Shown piece after piece: positions 19,862 to 27,725 of a DNA stretch of 56,457 bases; positions within the stretch are counted from its first letter, which is position 1, and the number at the start of each line of letters is the position of its first letter. The notes under the pieces were generated by a model, which searched no databases, was not told where the DNA came from, and saw only the letters and a program-made list of their open reading frames with translations. The stretch spans positions 1-56,457 of the forward strand of contig CAJAUT010000027.1 of NCBI GenBank assembly GCA_903945195.1, given 5' to 3'. This DNA comes from an uncultured bacterium (GTDB lineage Bacteria; Patescibacteriota; Microgenomatia; UBA1400; UBA12108). The translations under genes and the position numbers were made by a program.

Positions 19862-20745
19862 AGCTTTAGGATATCACGATCTTCGCGTACCCAGTTCTTT
19901 TTGGCTGCAGCTCTCTTTTTGATCACGCTAGGAATATAGGTAAAAGCTTTAAGTACTGGCATAGGGTATTTGATCAGATAATAAGGCAACTTTAGGAAGT
20001 GAGAGAGAAGGAACTGCGAGTCTGTCACGTTTTTCCAGATGAACAAAAATTGATTGCGCTGGGCTGTAGCCATGACAAATTCTTTGGTGAAGTTGTTGGC
20101 GATCACACTCTTTTGGTGATCGTGTACACATTTACAGTCAGGTGCCCATAGTACTTTCCAGCCACGTTTCCAGGCATTAAAGCCCATATCCGTGTCTTCC
20201 CAGTAGAATGGCTTGAAGAGTAGATCCATACCGCCTAGTGTAAGCCATTTGCGCCTATCAAAGGCAGCTTGGCCACCTGAGGCCCAGAGACTAGGGTTGA
20301 CTTTGTTTTTGTTTTTTTCATTGGGCTCTACCTTGAAATGATGGAAAAGGCCACCTTTCCATTCACCGCCCATCCAAGCTTCTTTGGAGTTGAAACCAAC
20401 GGCATAAACAGTCTCATCTTCAAAATATTTGAGGGCTTTTTCGAAACAATCGGGGCTAGGACGTACATCTGTATTTAGGAGCATGATCAAGTCCCCTGTA
20501 GCCATTTGGACTCCCCTATTTACTGTCTCTGAAAAGCCGCCGTTTGTGAAATTTTGGGCAAATTTAATTTTTTTGCCTAGAGTCTTTAGATAGTCGGCTG
20601 ACTTGTCATACTGGGAGTTGTCGTCTACTATCACGATCTCTGCCTTGACCTTTTCTGCGGCCGCAAAGACATAAGGTAGATTTTGCTTCATTTGAGATTC
20701 TGAGTTCCAGCTGGGTATGACGACACTGACTGTTTTTTGTTTCAT
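19849..20745 (-). CDS. GT2 family glycosyltransferase (rhamnosyltransferase-like)
   Basis: A soluble 298-residue enzyme with VSVVIPSWNSE, VIVDDNSQYD near residue 40, NGGFSETVNRGV near 70 and the metal motif LLNTDV at 89-94. The WASGGQAAFDRRKW and FYWEDTDMGFNAWKRG segments mark the WbbL/rhamnosyltransferase-like branch, in which ED(T/S)D is a conserved active-site region. An Rmd-like reductase in the same locus could supply GDP-D-rhamnose, but the sugar specificity of this enzyme is not proven. The last 60 residues are basic and could bind the membrane. Confidence 0.9.
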   Translation of the reverse strand: MKQKTVSVVIPSWNSESQMKQNLPYVFAAAEKVKAEIVIVDDNSQYDKSADYLKTLGKKIKFAQNFTNGGFSETVNRGVQMATGDLIMLLNTDVRPSPDCFEKALKYFEDETVYAVGFNSKEAWMGGEWKGGLFHHFKVEPNEKNKNKVNPSLWASGGQAAFDRRKWLTLGGMDLLFKPFYWEDTDMGFNAWKRGWKVLWAPDCKCVHDHQKSVIANNFTKEFVMATAQRNQFLFIWKNVTDSQFLLSHFLKLPYYLIKYPMPVLKAFTYIPSVIKKRAAAKKNWVREDRDILKLWTR

Positions 20746-20751
20746 ATTTTT

Positions 20752-22110
20752 TTATTGTACTACACGGTAGCCTACACGTAAGCCACCAAAGCGACCGATA
20801 TCTTTTGCGATCTCGCCGTCGATAAAGATACTATCTGCCGTACTTTCGGTCACAACTACCTGAGTCTTGGCGTCTTTTGTGACTTTTACCCCTGATCTTT
20901 TTAGCATCATGGGGATGCCTGATTCGCGTCCAAATGGGAGATCGTAGCGCATATCTATGTCTGATGATAACGCTCTAGCTGAGCTTACAACTGCTAGTTT
21001 TTGAGTGAGTGAGAAACTAGTACTTTCCACCGAATATTTAGTGAGATTTAAATAACTAAAGAGGATGACAAAAAGAATAGTGGCTGGCACCATGAGCTTT
21101 TTAAAGGAAAAGAGTGGGTAGAGCAAGATGATGAGAATGGGTAGGTAAGATGAAGCAAGATAATATTCTGGAAACCCTGGCTCACCTAGATAGAGGGTCA
21201 ATACAATGTTTGATAGCACTATAATCCCTGAGACTTTAAGGGGCATAGAGCGCGCAAATAATGCAATAAAGGAAAATATAGACATGATGATGCCCCACCA
21301 CAAATGCAGATCACTAGTGCCAGTAAGGATAGCTACTGTATTTTTGCCAAAGCGCGAAAATACTGAGACAAAAACTTTGGCAAATGGATAAGTGACTGCA
21401 TCAGTCGAGACAAAGAATTGGTAAATCAAGTGACGTTCTAAACCAGAATGTCGTAGGTCAAAGATAATAAGTGGTAACAAAGCGATGGTGTAGCCAAGTG
21501 TGATAAGAAGTATTTTTTTGAGATTTAAACCCAAGTGTCTGACAAAAAAGATACTAGCAAGGAGAGATAGTGGGATGAGAGAAGCGTGGATATGCCACGT
21601 AAGACCTAAGGTCAGCCCAAAAATAAGCGCTTTAATGGAAGAAAGTTTGGTTTGTAATAGATATATAAATAGGACAATCCATATCTGCAGTAGTGAGACA
21701 TTCCAGGAGACCCTCGAGGCCTCTATAGCAAACCAAGAAATGGCCCAAATAAAAGATAGAGTGAGAGTGAGTGGATCTTTAAGCGTCTTACGTAGCAGAA
21801 TGATAACTAGGACTATCGAGGCGACGTCAAGGATACTACTTGTGATAGGTAGTGAGACTGGACTACCACCCATAATGAGATACGTAGGGGTAACTAAATA
21901 ATAATATAGTGGGCCAAGGAAAAATCCCCCCTCCCCTTTGGCTACTGGACCTATGAGGACTGGTTTGCCACCTGCAATATCTGAGATAGCTGCATAATCC
22001 CTATTTTGATCCCAGTCAAAAGGAGCCCGGTTTTCTATTTTATATAAACGCAAAAAAAGTGCTAAAGAAATAATAACTGCCGCTAAGATATAAAATAATT
22101 TGCTGGTCAT
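20752..22110 (-). CDS. GT39-like membrane glycosyltransferase, DQ variant
   Basis: A 452-residue polytopic protein. The loop after helix 1 reads FDWDQNRDYAAI, with Asp-Gln where Asp-Glu is usual, then VLIGPVAKGEGGFFLGPLYYYL. The GPxYYYL motif is shared with 34909-36387 and, less well, with 37124-38374 (APIYNYFL), so the three form a subfamily. The C-terminal outer tail is short, about 90 residues. Its start overlaps the upstream GT4 stop by four bases (22107-22110). The changed acidic pair may mean altered donor use or another catalytic acid nearby, for example Asp32 or Asp38. Confidence 0.82.
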   Translation of the reverse strand: MTSKLFYILAAVIISLALFLRLYKIENRAPFDWDQNRDYAAISDIAGGKPVLIGPVAKGEGGFFLGPLYYYLVTPTYLIMGGSPVSLPITSSILDVASIVLVIILLRKTLKDPLTLTLSFIWAISWFAIEASRVSWNVSLLQIWIVLFIYLLQTKLSSIKALIFGLTLGLTWHIHASLIPLSLLASIFFVRHLGLNLKKILLITLGYTIALLPLIIFDLRHSGLERHLIYQFFVSTDAVTYPFAKVFVSVFSRFGKNTVAILTGTSDLHLWWGIIMSIFSFIALFARSMPLKVSGIIVLSNIVLTLYLGEPGFPEYYLASSYLPILIILLYPLFSFKKLMVPATILFVILFSYLNLTKYSVESTSFSLTQKLAVVSSARALSSDIDMRYDLPFGRESGIPMMLKRSGVKVTKDAKTQVVVTESTADSIFIDGEIAKDIGRFGGLRVGYRVVQ

Positions 22111-23153
22111 AACAAGAGTTTGGATAGAGTAGTAGTAAAGCTAGTCACGTCGTAGCTACCGATATTTGGATCAAGTAGATATTGCTCTTTAGCTGGATTT
22201 TGGATAATAGAGAGAGTTTTAGCGGACAATTCTTCTATGCTCTGCCAGTGCAGTGTCTCTGACAGGATGATTTCGCGCTGGCCACCGTGTGGCACAACTA
22301 GTGGGATACAACCAGCTGAGATAGCTTCTACAGTAGAGATCCCAAAGTGCTCGGTAAGCTCGGGATTTTTTACTTCGTCCACACCGTAACCAGCAGCATG
22401 CCAATAGATGGTGGATTTTTGGTATAGGGAGATTAGATCATCGTGTGAGACATTGGTAGCAAACTCTATGGGAAAACCTGCGCTTGCTAGCTTTAGCTTT
22501 GCCATAAAATCATCGCTTGATGAGGCGCCAGCTAGGATTAGTTTCCACCCTGGGATTTGAGGAGATAAGAGCATGAATGCTTCTATTAAAATATCTTGAT
22601 GCTTGGTATTTAACGATGGCTCAAAACGCCCGACTGAGAGGATAATTTGTTCTTTTGGTAGTTTTTGTGTGATGGGTGAAACAGGGGGATATAGGACTAT
22701 AGAGTTGATCCCAAATTCTTTGTCTATCACTTTTTTTGTAAACTCTGAGTTTACGACCACTTTGTGGATGAAAAGTTTCTTGAGAGAATTTTTGAGTGAC
22801 TTGCCGCCAACTCCGTGAAATGGCACTTGCATGTGAACTATATTTTTCTTGCCACCTAGTAACGGGATTGAACCATCAGATAAATAAAATACTACATCGT
22901 AGGTCCTGGTGGAGAGATACATATCAGCGGGGTTATTACTAAAATAGAGTTTTTTGATGTTTGCATCTAGGTGTGGATTTTGGAGCGAGATACCAAGCAT
23001 GCTAGAAAGTTTTGCGATCTCTTCTATATTGTCCCAGGAGAAATAAATCTCGTATCCGAGTGATTCTAGGGCAGCTGCTGCAGAAAGCATGTAGCGCTCA
23101 CCACCACCTAAATGATCTAGGTAAGGACTAACTATCAAGGCTTTTTTGTTCAT
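22107..23153 (-). CDS. GT4 family glycosyltransferase (ALG11-like)
   Basis: A GT-B enzyme of 348 residues. The N-terminal domain opens with ALIVSPYLDHLGGGERYML, a glycine-rich loop typical of GT4 enzymes, and the C-terminal domain has LSVGRFEPSLNTKHQDILIEAF at about 172-193. EHFGISTVE has Glu268 and Glu276 (E-x7-E). The GGGER loop and TKHQ segment resemble ALG11-type mannosyltransferases that extend lipid-linked oligosaccharides from GDP-mannose. TAGGAT six bases before ATG can be read as AGGA Shine-Dalgarno or as -10. A palindrome lies just upstream. Confidence 0.88.
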   Translation of the reverse strand: MNKKALIVSPYLDHLGGGERYMLSAAAALESLGYEIYFSWDNIEEIAKLSSMLGISLQNPHLDANIKKLYFSNNPADMYLSTRTYDVVFYLSDGSIPLLGGKKNIVHMQVPFHGVGGKSLKNSLKKLFIHKVVVNSEFTKKVIDKEFGINSIVLYPPVSPITQKLPKEQIILSVGRFEPSLNTKHQDILIEAFMLLSPQIPGWKLILAGASSSDDFMAKLKLASAGFPIEFATNVSHDDLISLYQKSTIYWHAAGYGVDEVKNPELTEHFGISTVEAISAGCIPLVVPHGGQREIILSETLHWQSIEELSAKTLSIIQNPAKEQYLLDPNIGSYDVTSFTTTLSKLLL

Positions 23154-23175
23154 ATTTATATCCTATCACTTTATG

Positions 23176-23210
23176 GTTACTACCATTATTTGAATCATGA
23201 TAGTATCAAC
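23176..23210. repeat. Palindromic element, copy A, at the 3' end of the deaminase gene
   Basis: An imperfect palindrome of 35 bp beginning GTTACTACC and ending AGTATCAAC, with TTGAATCA in the middle. It covers the stop codon of the deaminase gene. It is related to copy B at 23661-23696, so the deaminase gene is bracketed by the pair. Confidence 0.75.
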
Positions 23211-23646
23211 TAATTCGCTTATACAATGAGTCGATACACTCCTGGTGCATGTACTGATTTATGATTGGTGGATTAATTTTATTTTCTACTAGTGATTCTA
23301 TTGTGACCCTAATCCTCTTATTTTCTGGATCAATATCTCCCATTGTCGCACCGTATACAATCCGACCTACTTTTGCATAGATTAGTGCTCCTGCACACAT
23401 AGTGCAAGGTTCGCATGTCGTATAGACAGTACAACTGTAAATATTTTTATCATCCATTTTTTGTTCGGCTAAAAGGAGAGCTTTAATTTCTGCATGAGAT
23501 GTTATTTTTTTATCTTGATGCTGTGAATTGTATGATTCTGAAATAATTTGATTATCTTTTACAATAACTACCCCTACTGGAATTTCTTCACTAGATTTTT
23601 TGGCTATATCAATAGCCCTTAACATATATTTTTCGTCATTTATCAT
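23206..23646 (-). CDS. Zinc-dependent nucleoside/tRNA-adenosine deaminase family protein
   Basis: A 146-residue cytidine-deaminase-fold enzyme. The zinc site is complete: His51-Ala-Glu53 (HAE) and PCTMC with Cys81 and Cys84, with the proton shuttle Glu53. RIVYGATMGD after the second motif is typical of the TadA/guanine-deaminase branch. It lacks the usual DP before HAE of TadA, so free-nucleobase or nucleoside deamination is as likely as tRNA A34 editing. It is the only nucleotide-metabolism gene within the glycosyltransferase array and has near-palindromes on both sides, which suggests independent insertion. Confidence 0.85.
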   Translation of the reverse strand: MINDEKYMLRAIDIAKKSSEEIPVGVVIVKDNQIISESYNSQHQDKKITSHAEIKALLLAEQKMDDKNIYSCTVYTTCEPCTMCAGALIYAKVGRIVYGATMGDIDPENKRIRVTIESLVENKINPPIINQYMHQECIDSLYKRIS

Positions 23647-23660
23647 AATATTTATTACTT

Positions 23661-23696
23661 TAGTTACTACTATGATTCGAATCAGGGTAGTAACTA
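23661..23696. repeat. Palindromic element, copy B, upstream of the deaminase gene
   Basis: A 36-bp near-perfect palindrome: TAGTTACTAC at one end, GTAGTAACTA at the other, and the perfect core TGATTCGAATCA. It covers the stop of the GT2 gene ending at 23694. Read on the other strand it lines up with copy A. It could act as a terminator stem, a protein-binding site or an element boundary. Confidence 0.8.
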
Positions 23697-24485
23697 TTTG
23701 ATAGTTATGTTTTGTTTTTTATTGAGGTTCTTTTTGGATTGCAGTTCGTAGAGTTTGGCGTAGGAGATAAAGACCGAAAAACCCTGATACATAGATTGGA
23801 TGAGACCGATTTTTGGATCAAGCAATCCTTTTTTAAATACTCCCCTACGCAAGGTCTCCATCCACCATTTGCGCATGAGGGTGAGGCCAGTTACTGGAGC
23901 CATGCTGCCGTCATAAAATTGCTGAGCTTCTATGTCAGAGTAACGATTGGTTTTGGCAACCATCTGCGTAAGACTCTCGTCTTTGTGATGCTGCATGGCA
24001 AAAGTGGTCTTGATAGTACTACCTTTGACTACTGGCATACTGTGAATATTTTCACCCCATGACACGAAATCTTTGGTACGAATGAGTCTGACCACATAGT
24101 CTCTCTCCCAGCCGCCATGATACATAGGATATCCGAGACTGTAGTTGTCGCGGCCGATGGCGTAGGCACTGCAAGAAGCTAGATTTTCGGTGATAGCTAA
24201 GATCTCACCTGATAAGTCAGGTGTGATGATCTCGTCATAGTCCATGATAAGTACCCAGTCCCCACTGGCTTCTTGCACCTCTAACTGTCTGATAGTTTCG
24301 ACAATTTTGGGGGTTTTGACATTTACGACCTTAGCTTTGTATTTGGCAAAAAGGTCTAGCGCTGCCTTATCTTTGCGCTCCATGTTGAAGATGATGAGTT
24401 CGTCTGCAAATGAGACACTTTTGAGCATCGCTTCAAAGATAGAAAGTGAGTCTTCACGGGCAATTTGCGTACTAACGCTGAGCAT
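23694..24485 (-). CDS. GT2-like glycosyltransferase, divergent N-terminus
   Basis: A 263-residue protein of the same general group as the GT2s at 15939 and 26819. The usual VxIPTYNE strand is replaced by LSVSTQIARED, but the TIRQLEVQEASGDWVLIMDYDE segment keeps the metal-binding acidic residues (81-85) and GRDNYSLGY/WERDYVVRLIRTK follows. The altered start suggests a shifted donor pocket. The ATG at 24485 overlaps the upstream ArnT-like gene by 14 bases. Convergent palindrome B overlaps its stop. It is likely active because the acidic motif is intact; the sugar is unknown. Confidence 0.82.
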   Translation of the reverse strand: MLSVSTQIAREDSLSIFEAMLKSVSFADELIIFNMERKDKAALDLFAKYKAKVVNVKTPKIVETIRQLEVQEASGDWVLIMDYDEIITPDLSGEILAITENLASCSAYAIGRDNYSLGYPMYHGGWERDYVVRLIRTKDFVSWGENIHSMPVVKGSTIKTTFAMQHHKDESLTQMVAKTNRYSDIEAQQFYDGSMAPVTGLTLMRKWWMETLRRGVFKKGLLDPKIGLIQSMYQGFSVFISYAKLYELQSKKNLNKKQNITIK

Positions 24486-25899
24486 AGGTAGTCTCCCTCA
24501 TGAATCCAACGTAGTTACCCGAAGTTGTGATTTGTTTGAAATCAGGACTGACCTTATCTAGATCCCCCACCGTCACAATTAGAAACTCTATATTTTTTAA
24601 ATCATTTATGTCTGCCATAAATTTGTCGTAGTTGTAGTAGTAGTGCACGCGCTTGTGACTATACCAAACTATGCTTGGGGCCCCTCCATAACGGAAACTA
24701 GAACTGATAGTTTGACTCTCTGGCAGGATGGCCTGTGCCACTCTTTCGCTTGATGACACTAACATAGCTATATCACCGCTACCACGTGATGAGAGATCTT
24801 TAGCCACAGCCAAGGTGTCTGAAAGTGGCGAAGCGGGACGACCAAAGTCGATGTAACTATAGGAGTGATAAAGCATCTGGGCGAGCATACCGACCACCAA
24901 AATAGAGACCAAGACCTTTGACCTTTTGTCTTTTGCAAAAGATGAGAGAATGTAGCCGATAGACAGAGCAATCCCTGGATAAACTGGCAAGATATACCAA
25001 GACAATCTAGTCTTGGCTAAGGTAAAGATAAAGAGAGGTAAGCCTACCCACCACATAATCAGGAAATTTTTGTCTAGGGATTTTTTGATGAACCAATTTT
25101 TAGACATGAGTGCAAATGATAAAAGTGAAGTGATGATGACTCCGTAGCCTAGATCTTTGCTTAAGAAATTGAGATAAAAATAACGACTCTCTAAGTGAAA
25201 CTCGATAGGTACAGTAGCACGTCGCAGGACCTGCTCTAGCAAATATGGCGTGACAAATGCCATACCGTGAGCAAAATATGCATATAGATGCCAAGGGAGA
25301 ATTGTTAAAAGTAGAAAGTAGAAAGTAGAAAGTAAATACTTTTTGGATTTGTGAATTAGGAGAGGCAAGGCTATCAGGATGGCTAGGAGACCGGCTGGAC
25401 CTTTGACCATCACTGCCAGTCCCATGACTACTCCAACTAGCCAGGGTGGACCACTAGAAGACAAAAGCCAGAGTGTCCAAGTGATGGCGGCAAGAAGCAT
25501 GCCATCTGTATTGACTGTGCGTGCGCGGGACAAAAAAAGATTGAAATAGCCTAGGATTGCCATACTAGCAGCGCCCATGAGCGGACCTCCTAAAGAGGTT
25601 CCTAGTTTAAAGATGGCAAGCAGTGTGAGGCCAGCAAAAAGAGGCATAAATAATCTAGCCCCCAGCTCATTTGTGCCTGCTAGTTTGATGCCTAGAGCAG
25701 TCACCCAAGCGACCATGGGAGGCTTTTCCAACCAAAGCTCGCCATTCCAGGTGGGAGTGAGATAGGAATTGTTCTCTACCATTTCACTACCTAACTGAGC
25801 GTAGATACCCTCGTCCCAGTCAAAGAGATAGTTTTTGCCCAAGCCTGTCCACATGAGTACCATAAAGATAGCCAGTGAGACTAGTGCTAGTTTTTTCAT
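24472..25899 (-). CDS. ArnT/GT39-type membrane glycosyltransferase
   Basis: A 475-residue protein, the most typical ArnT-like enzyme in the window. FDWDEGIYAQLGSEMVE carries Asp29-Glu30, followed by WNGELWLEKPPMVAW, the classic loop that binds undecaprenyl-phosphate sugar. VMVKGPAGLLAIL and LAKTRLSWYILPVYPG are also conserved. ArnT itself moves aminoarabinose to lipid A; here a lipid A target is unlikely and the substrate is open. Three tandem GTAGAAA heptamers lie inside the gene at 25311-25331. The start overlaps the upstream GT2 by four bases (25896-25899). Confidence 0.92.
   Translation of the reverse strand: MKKLALVSLAIFMVLMWTGLGKNYLFDWDEGIYAQLGSEMVENNSYLTPTWNGELWLEKPPMVAWVTALGIKLAGTNELGARLFMPLFAGLTLLAIFKLGTSLGGPLMGAASMAILGYFNLFLSRARTVNTDGMLLAAITWTLWLLSSSGPPWLVGVVMGLAVMVKGPAGLLAILIALPLLIHKSKKYLLSTFYFLLLTILPWHLYAYFAHGMAFVTPYLLEQVLRRATVPIEFHLESRYFYLNFLSKDLGYGVIITSLLSFALMSKNWFIKKSLDKNFLIMWWVGLPLFIFTLAKTRLSWYILPVYPGIALSIGYILSSFAKDKRSKVLVSILVVGMLAQMLYHSYSYIDFGRPASPLSDTLAVAKDLSSRGSGDIAMLVSSSERVAQAILPESQTISSSFRYGGAPSIVWYSHKRVHYYYNYDKFMADINDLKNIEFLIVTVGDLDKVSPDFKQITTSGNYVGFMRETTYAQR
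25311..25331. repeat. Heptanucleotide repeat GTAGAAA x3 inside an ArnT-like gene
   Basis: Three perfect 7-bp units followed by GTA. Seven is not a multiple of three, so gain or loss of one unit would shift the frame and truncate the enzyme in its middle membrane region. Confidence 0.9.
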
Positions 25900-26822
25900 T
25901 TACCCATCTTTTTTGCAATGCTAAATATGAGATCATTTCTGTTTCCCATACGACCAAAAAGATAATCTAGGAAAGCTGCGCGACGGATAGGATTGCCCCA
26001 GTTGCGCAAGATAGCTTCGCGAAGGAGTGCAAACTGTAATCGCCAGGAACCATAGCGTTTGCCGATAAAGAAGCGATTTCGGGTCATGTAGTAATCAACT
26101 AGTGGACTAGCTGCTCCAGTACTGCCACCGTTGCAGTGGTGGAGAACTAGACTTGGGTTGTACATGACTTCTATCCCCTTTGATTTGGCGTGGAGCGAGA
26201 AATCACTATCTTCTAGATATAGGAAAAATGGCTCGTCTAGCATACCAATCTTTTTAAATACGGCGCGTGGGACGGCGATGAAACAACCAGTGATAAAGTC
26301 GACTGGCTTGATCTTGTCGTACTGGCCCATATCTACTTCGTCTATGCCGTAGTGGCGAGAGACAGCCATACTCCAGTCAAAAAATCCGCCAGCATACCAG
26401 ATGATATTGCCCTGATTTTTTTGGGACTCATGATACTCATAGCCTTTCGCGTAGTAGATCTTGGCGCCTGCGATACGATTTTTGCCGGCGACGTATCTAT
26501 ATGCTCTAAAGAACAAGTTTGGATCTACTAGGGTGTCATTGTTGATGATGTAGACTACCTCGGCTCCCATTTTTAAAGCTTTTTTGATACCTACATTGTT
26601 GCCTGCGGAGAAGCCGATATTGGCTCCGGTCACGATGAGGTCTAGGCCAGGACAGAGCTCGCGAAGTTCTGCGATACACTCAACTGAAGAGCCATTGTCT
26701 ACCACTATGATGTGTGGCGCGTCTTTACTGGCCTCTATCGACTTGACGCAGATAGCGGTCATTTTGGCATCTTTAAAATTGATAAGGACTGCTGCATGTT
26801 TGATTTTGGTAATCTTTTTCAT
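25896..26822 (-). CDS. GT2 family glycosyltransferase (WbbL/rhamnosyltransferase-like)
   Basis: A 308-residue enzyme with HAAVLINFKDA, VVDNGSS at 40-46, TGANIGFSAGNNVGI at 66-80 and the metal motif IINNDT at 92-97. DEPFFLYLEDSDFSLHAKSKG has the conserved EDSD of rhamnosyltransferase-like GT2s. ANxGFxxGNNxG is the family's nucleotide-binding loop. The gene overlaps its neighbours on both sides by four bases (25896-25899 and 26819-26822), so it is in the centre of a tightly coupled trio with the ArnT-like gene and another GT2. Sugar unknown; a deoxyhexose is possible given the GDP-sugar genes. Confidence 0.9.
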   Translation of the reverse strand: MKKITKIKHAAVLINFKDAKMTAICVKSIEASKDAPHIIVVDNGSSVECIAELRELCPGLDLIVTGANIGFSAGNNVGIKKALKMGAEVVYIINNDTLVDPNLFFRAYRYVAGKNRIAGAKIYYAKGYEYHESQKNQGNIIWYAGGFFDWSMAVSRHYGIDEVDMGQYDKIKPVDFITGCFIAVPRAVFKKIGMLDEPFFLYLEDSDFSLHAKSKGIEVMYNPSLVLHHCNGGSTGAASPLVDYYMTRNRFFIGKRYGSWRLQFALLREAILRNWGNPIRRAAFLDYLFGRMGNRNDLIFSIAKKMGK

Positions 26823-27721
26823 CCGATCATTCTCCTGACAAATTTTTCTTTAATAATTTTCATTGCTCCTTTGGCTTTGTCCCAGTGCATCACTTCACTC
26901 AGCCCGTGACTAAACCAAGTACGAGGAAATGACTGGATACTGGACTCTGATTCTAGATCTATGTATTTTTTGGCTTCCCAGAAATATGCGTAAACCATAA
27001 AGTAATAAAATGATTGGAGAATAGCTAGAACTAGTCCGTGCATGCCATCTTTGTATCCAGTGCCAGCAAAGAATCTACTGATAAGCTCTGAAACTGAAAG
27101 TTTGGTGGCTGTAAGCAAAGTCAGATCTTCTTTGGCATCGATCCGATTTTGTGCGTCAGCTTTGGCGTAGCGCATGTTTTTTTCGATAAATTCATCAAGT
27201 GAGCGATAATTTTCGTGATGAATGGCAAATTTTTCTTCCGCGGGGAAAGTATAGCCTGTACCTGTAACTTGCGAATTTGCGTGTAGCTTGGTACCCCAGA
27301 CCGCTTTGTTGTATCTAAACACTCTAGTTTGGAGATCTGGCCACCACCGACTATGTTTGACCCATTTACCAAAGACATAATTGCACCTGGCGGTTACAAA
27401 ATAGTCATATTCGCCTTCTGTGATCTTGGCTTCTAGATCTGCGGCTAAATCTGGAGGAATAGTTTCGTCGGGGTCTAGAAAGAGAATGTACTCGTGATCT
27501 GCCAAACCAATGACCTCTTGCCTAATCTCTTCTACGATACTTACCTTTTTATGTAATACATACTTGGCTTTGAAAGTACTGGCGATCGTTTTGATATCCT
27601 CTGTACTTTCTAGATCTACGAGGATGATTTGATCTACCCAGGTAGAGATAGAGTTGAGAGCTTTTTCTAAAAGTTCACTTTGGTTATACACTACGACAAT
27701 AGCCGATATACCACTTTTCAT
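26819..27721 (-). CDS. GT2 family glycosyltransferase
   Basis: A 300-residue enzyme with GISAIVVVYNQSE, ILVDLESTED near residue 34 and the metal motif LDPDE at 82-86. The VEEIRQEVIGLADHEYILFLDPDE block resembles the corresponding part of the GT2 at 23694, so the two are related. A hydrophobic stretch of about 20 residues near 235 may associate with the membrane. There is no Shine-Dalgarno site; TGCTAAAAT (extended -10 form) lies exactly six bases before ATG. Acceptor and sugar are unknown. Confidence 0.86.
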   Translation of the reverse strand: MKSGISAIVVVYNQSELLEKALNSISTWVDQIILVDLESTEDIKTIASTFKAKYVLHKKVSIVEEIRQEVIGLADHEYILFLDPDETIPPDLAADLEAKITEGEYDYFVTARCNYVFGKWVKHSRWWPDLQTRVFRYNKAVWGTKLHANSQVTGTGYTFPAEEKFAIHHENYRSLDEFIEKNMRYAKADAQNRIDAKEDLTLLTATKLSVSELISRFFAGTGYKDGMHGLVLAILQSFYYFMVYAYFWEAKKYIDLESESSIQSFPRTWFSHGLSEVMHWDKAKGAMKIIKEKFVRRMIG

Positions 27722-27725
27722 AGCT

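Noticed and set aside
23661-23696. tRNA gene suggested by a TTCGAAT T-loop-like core
   Set aside because: The string is just the centre of a palindrome; there is no acceptor stem, D-arm or anticodon arm around it.
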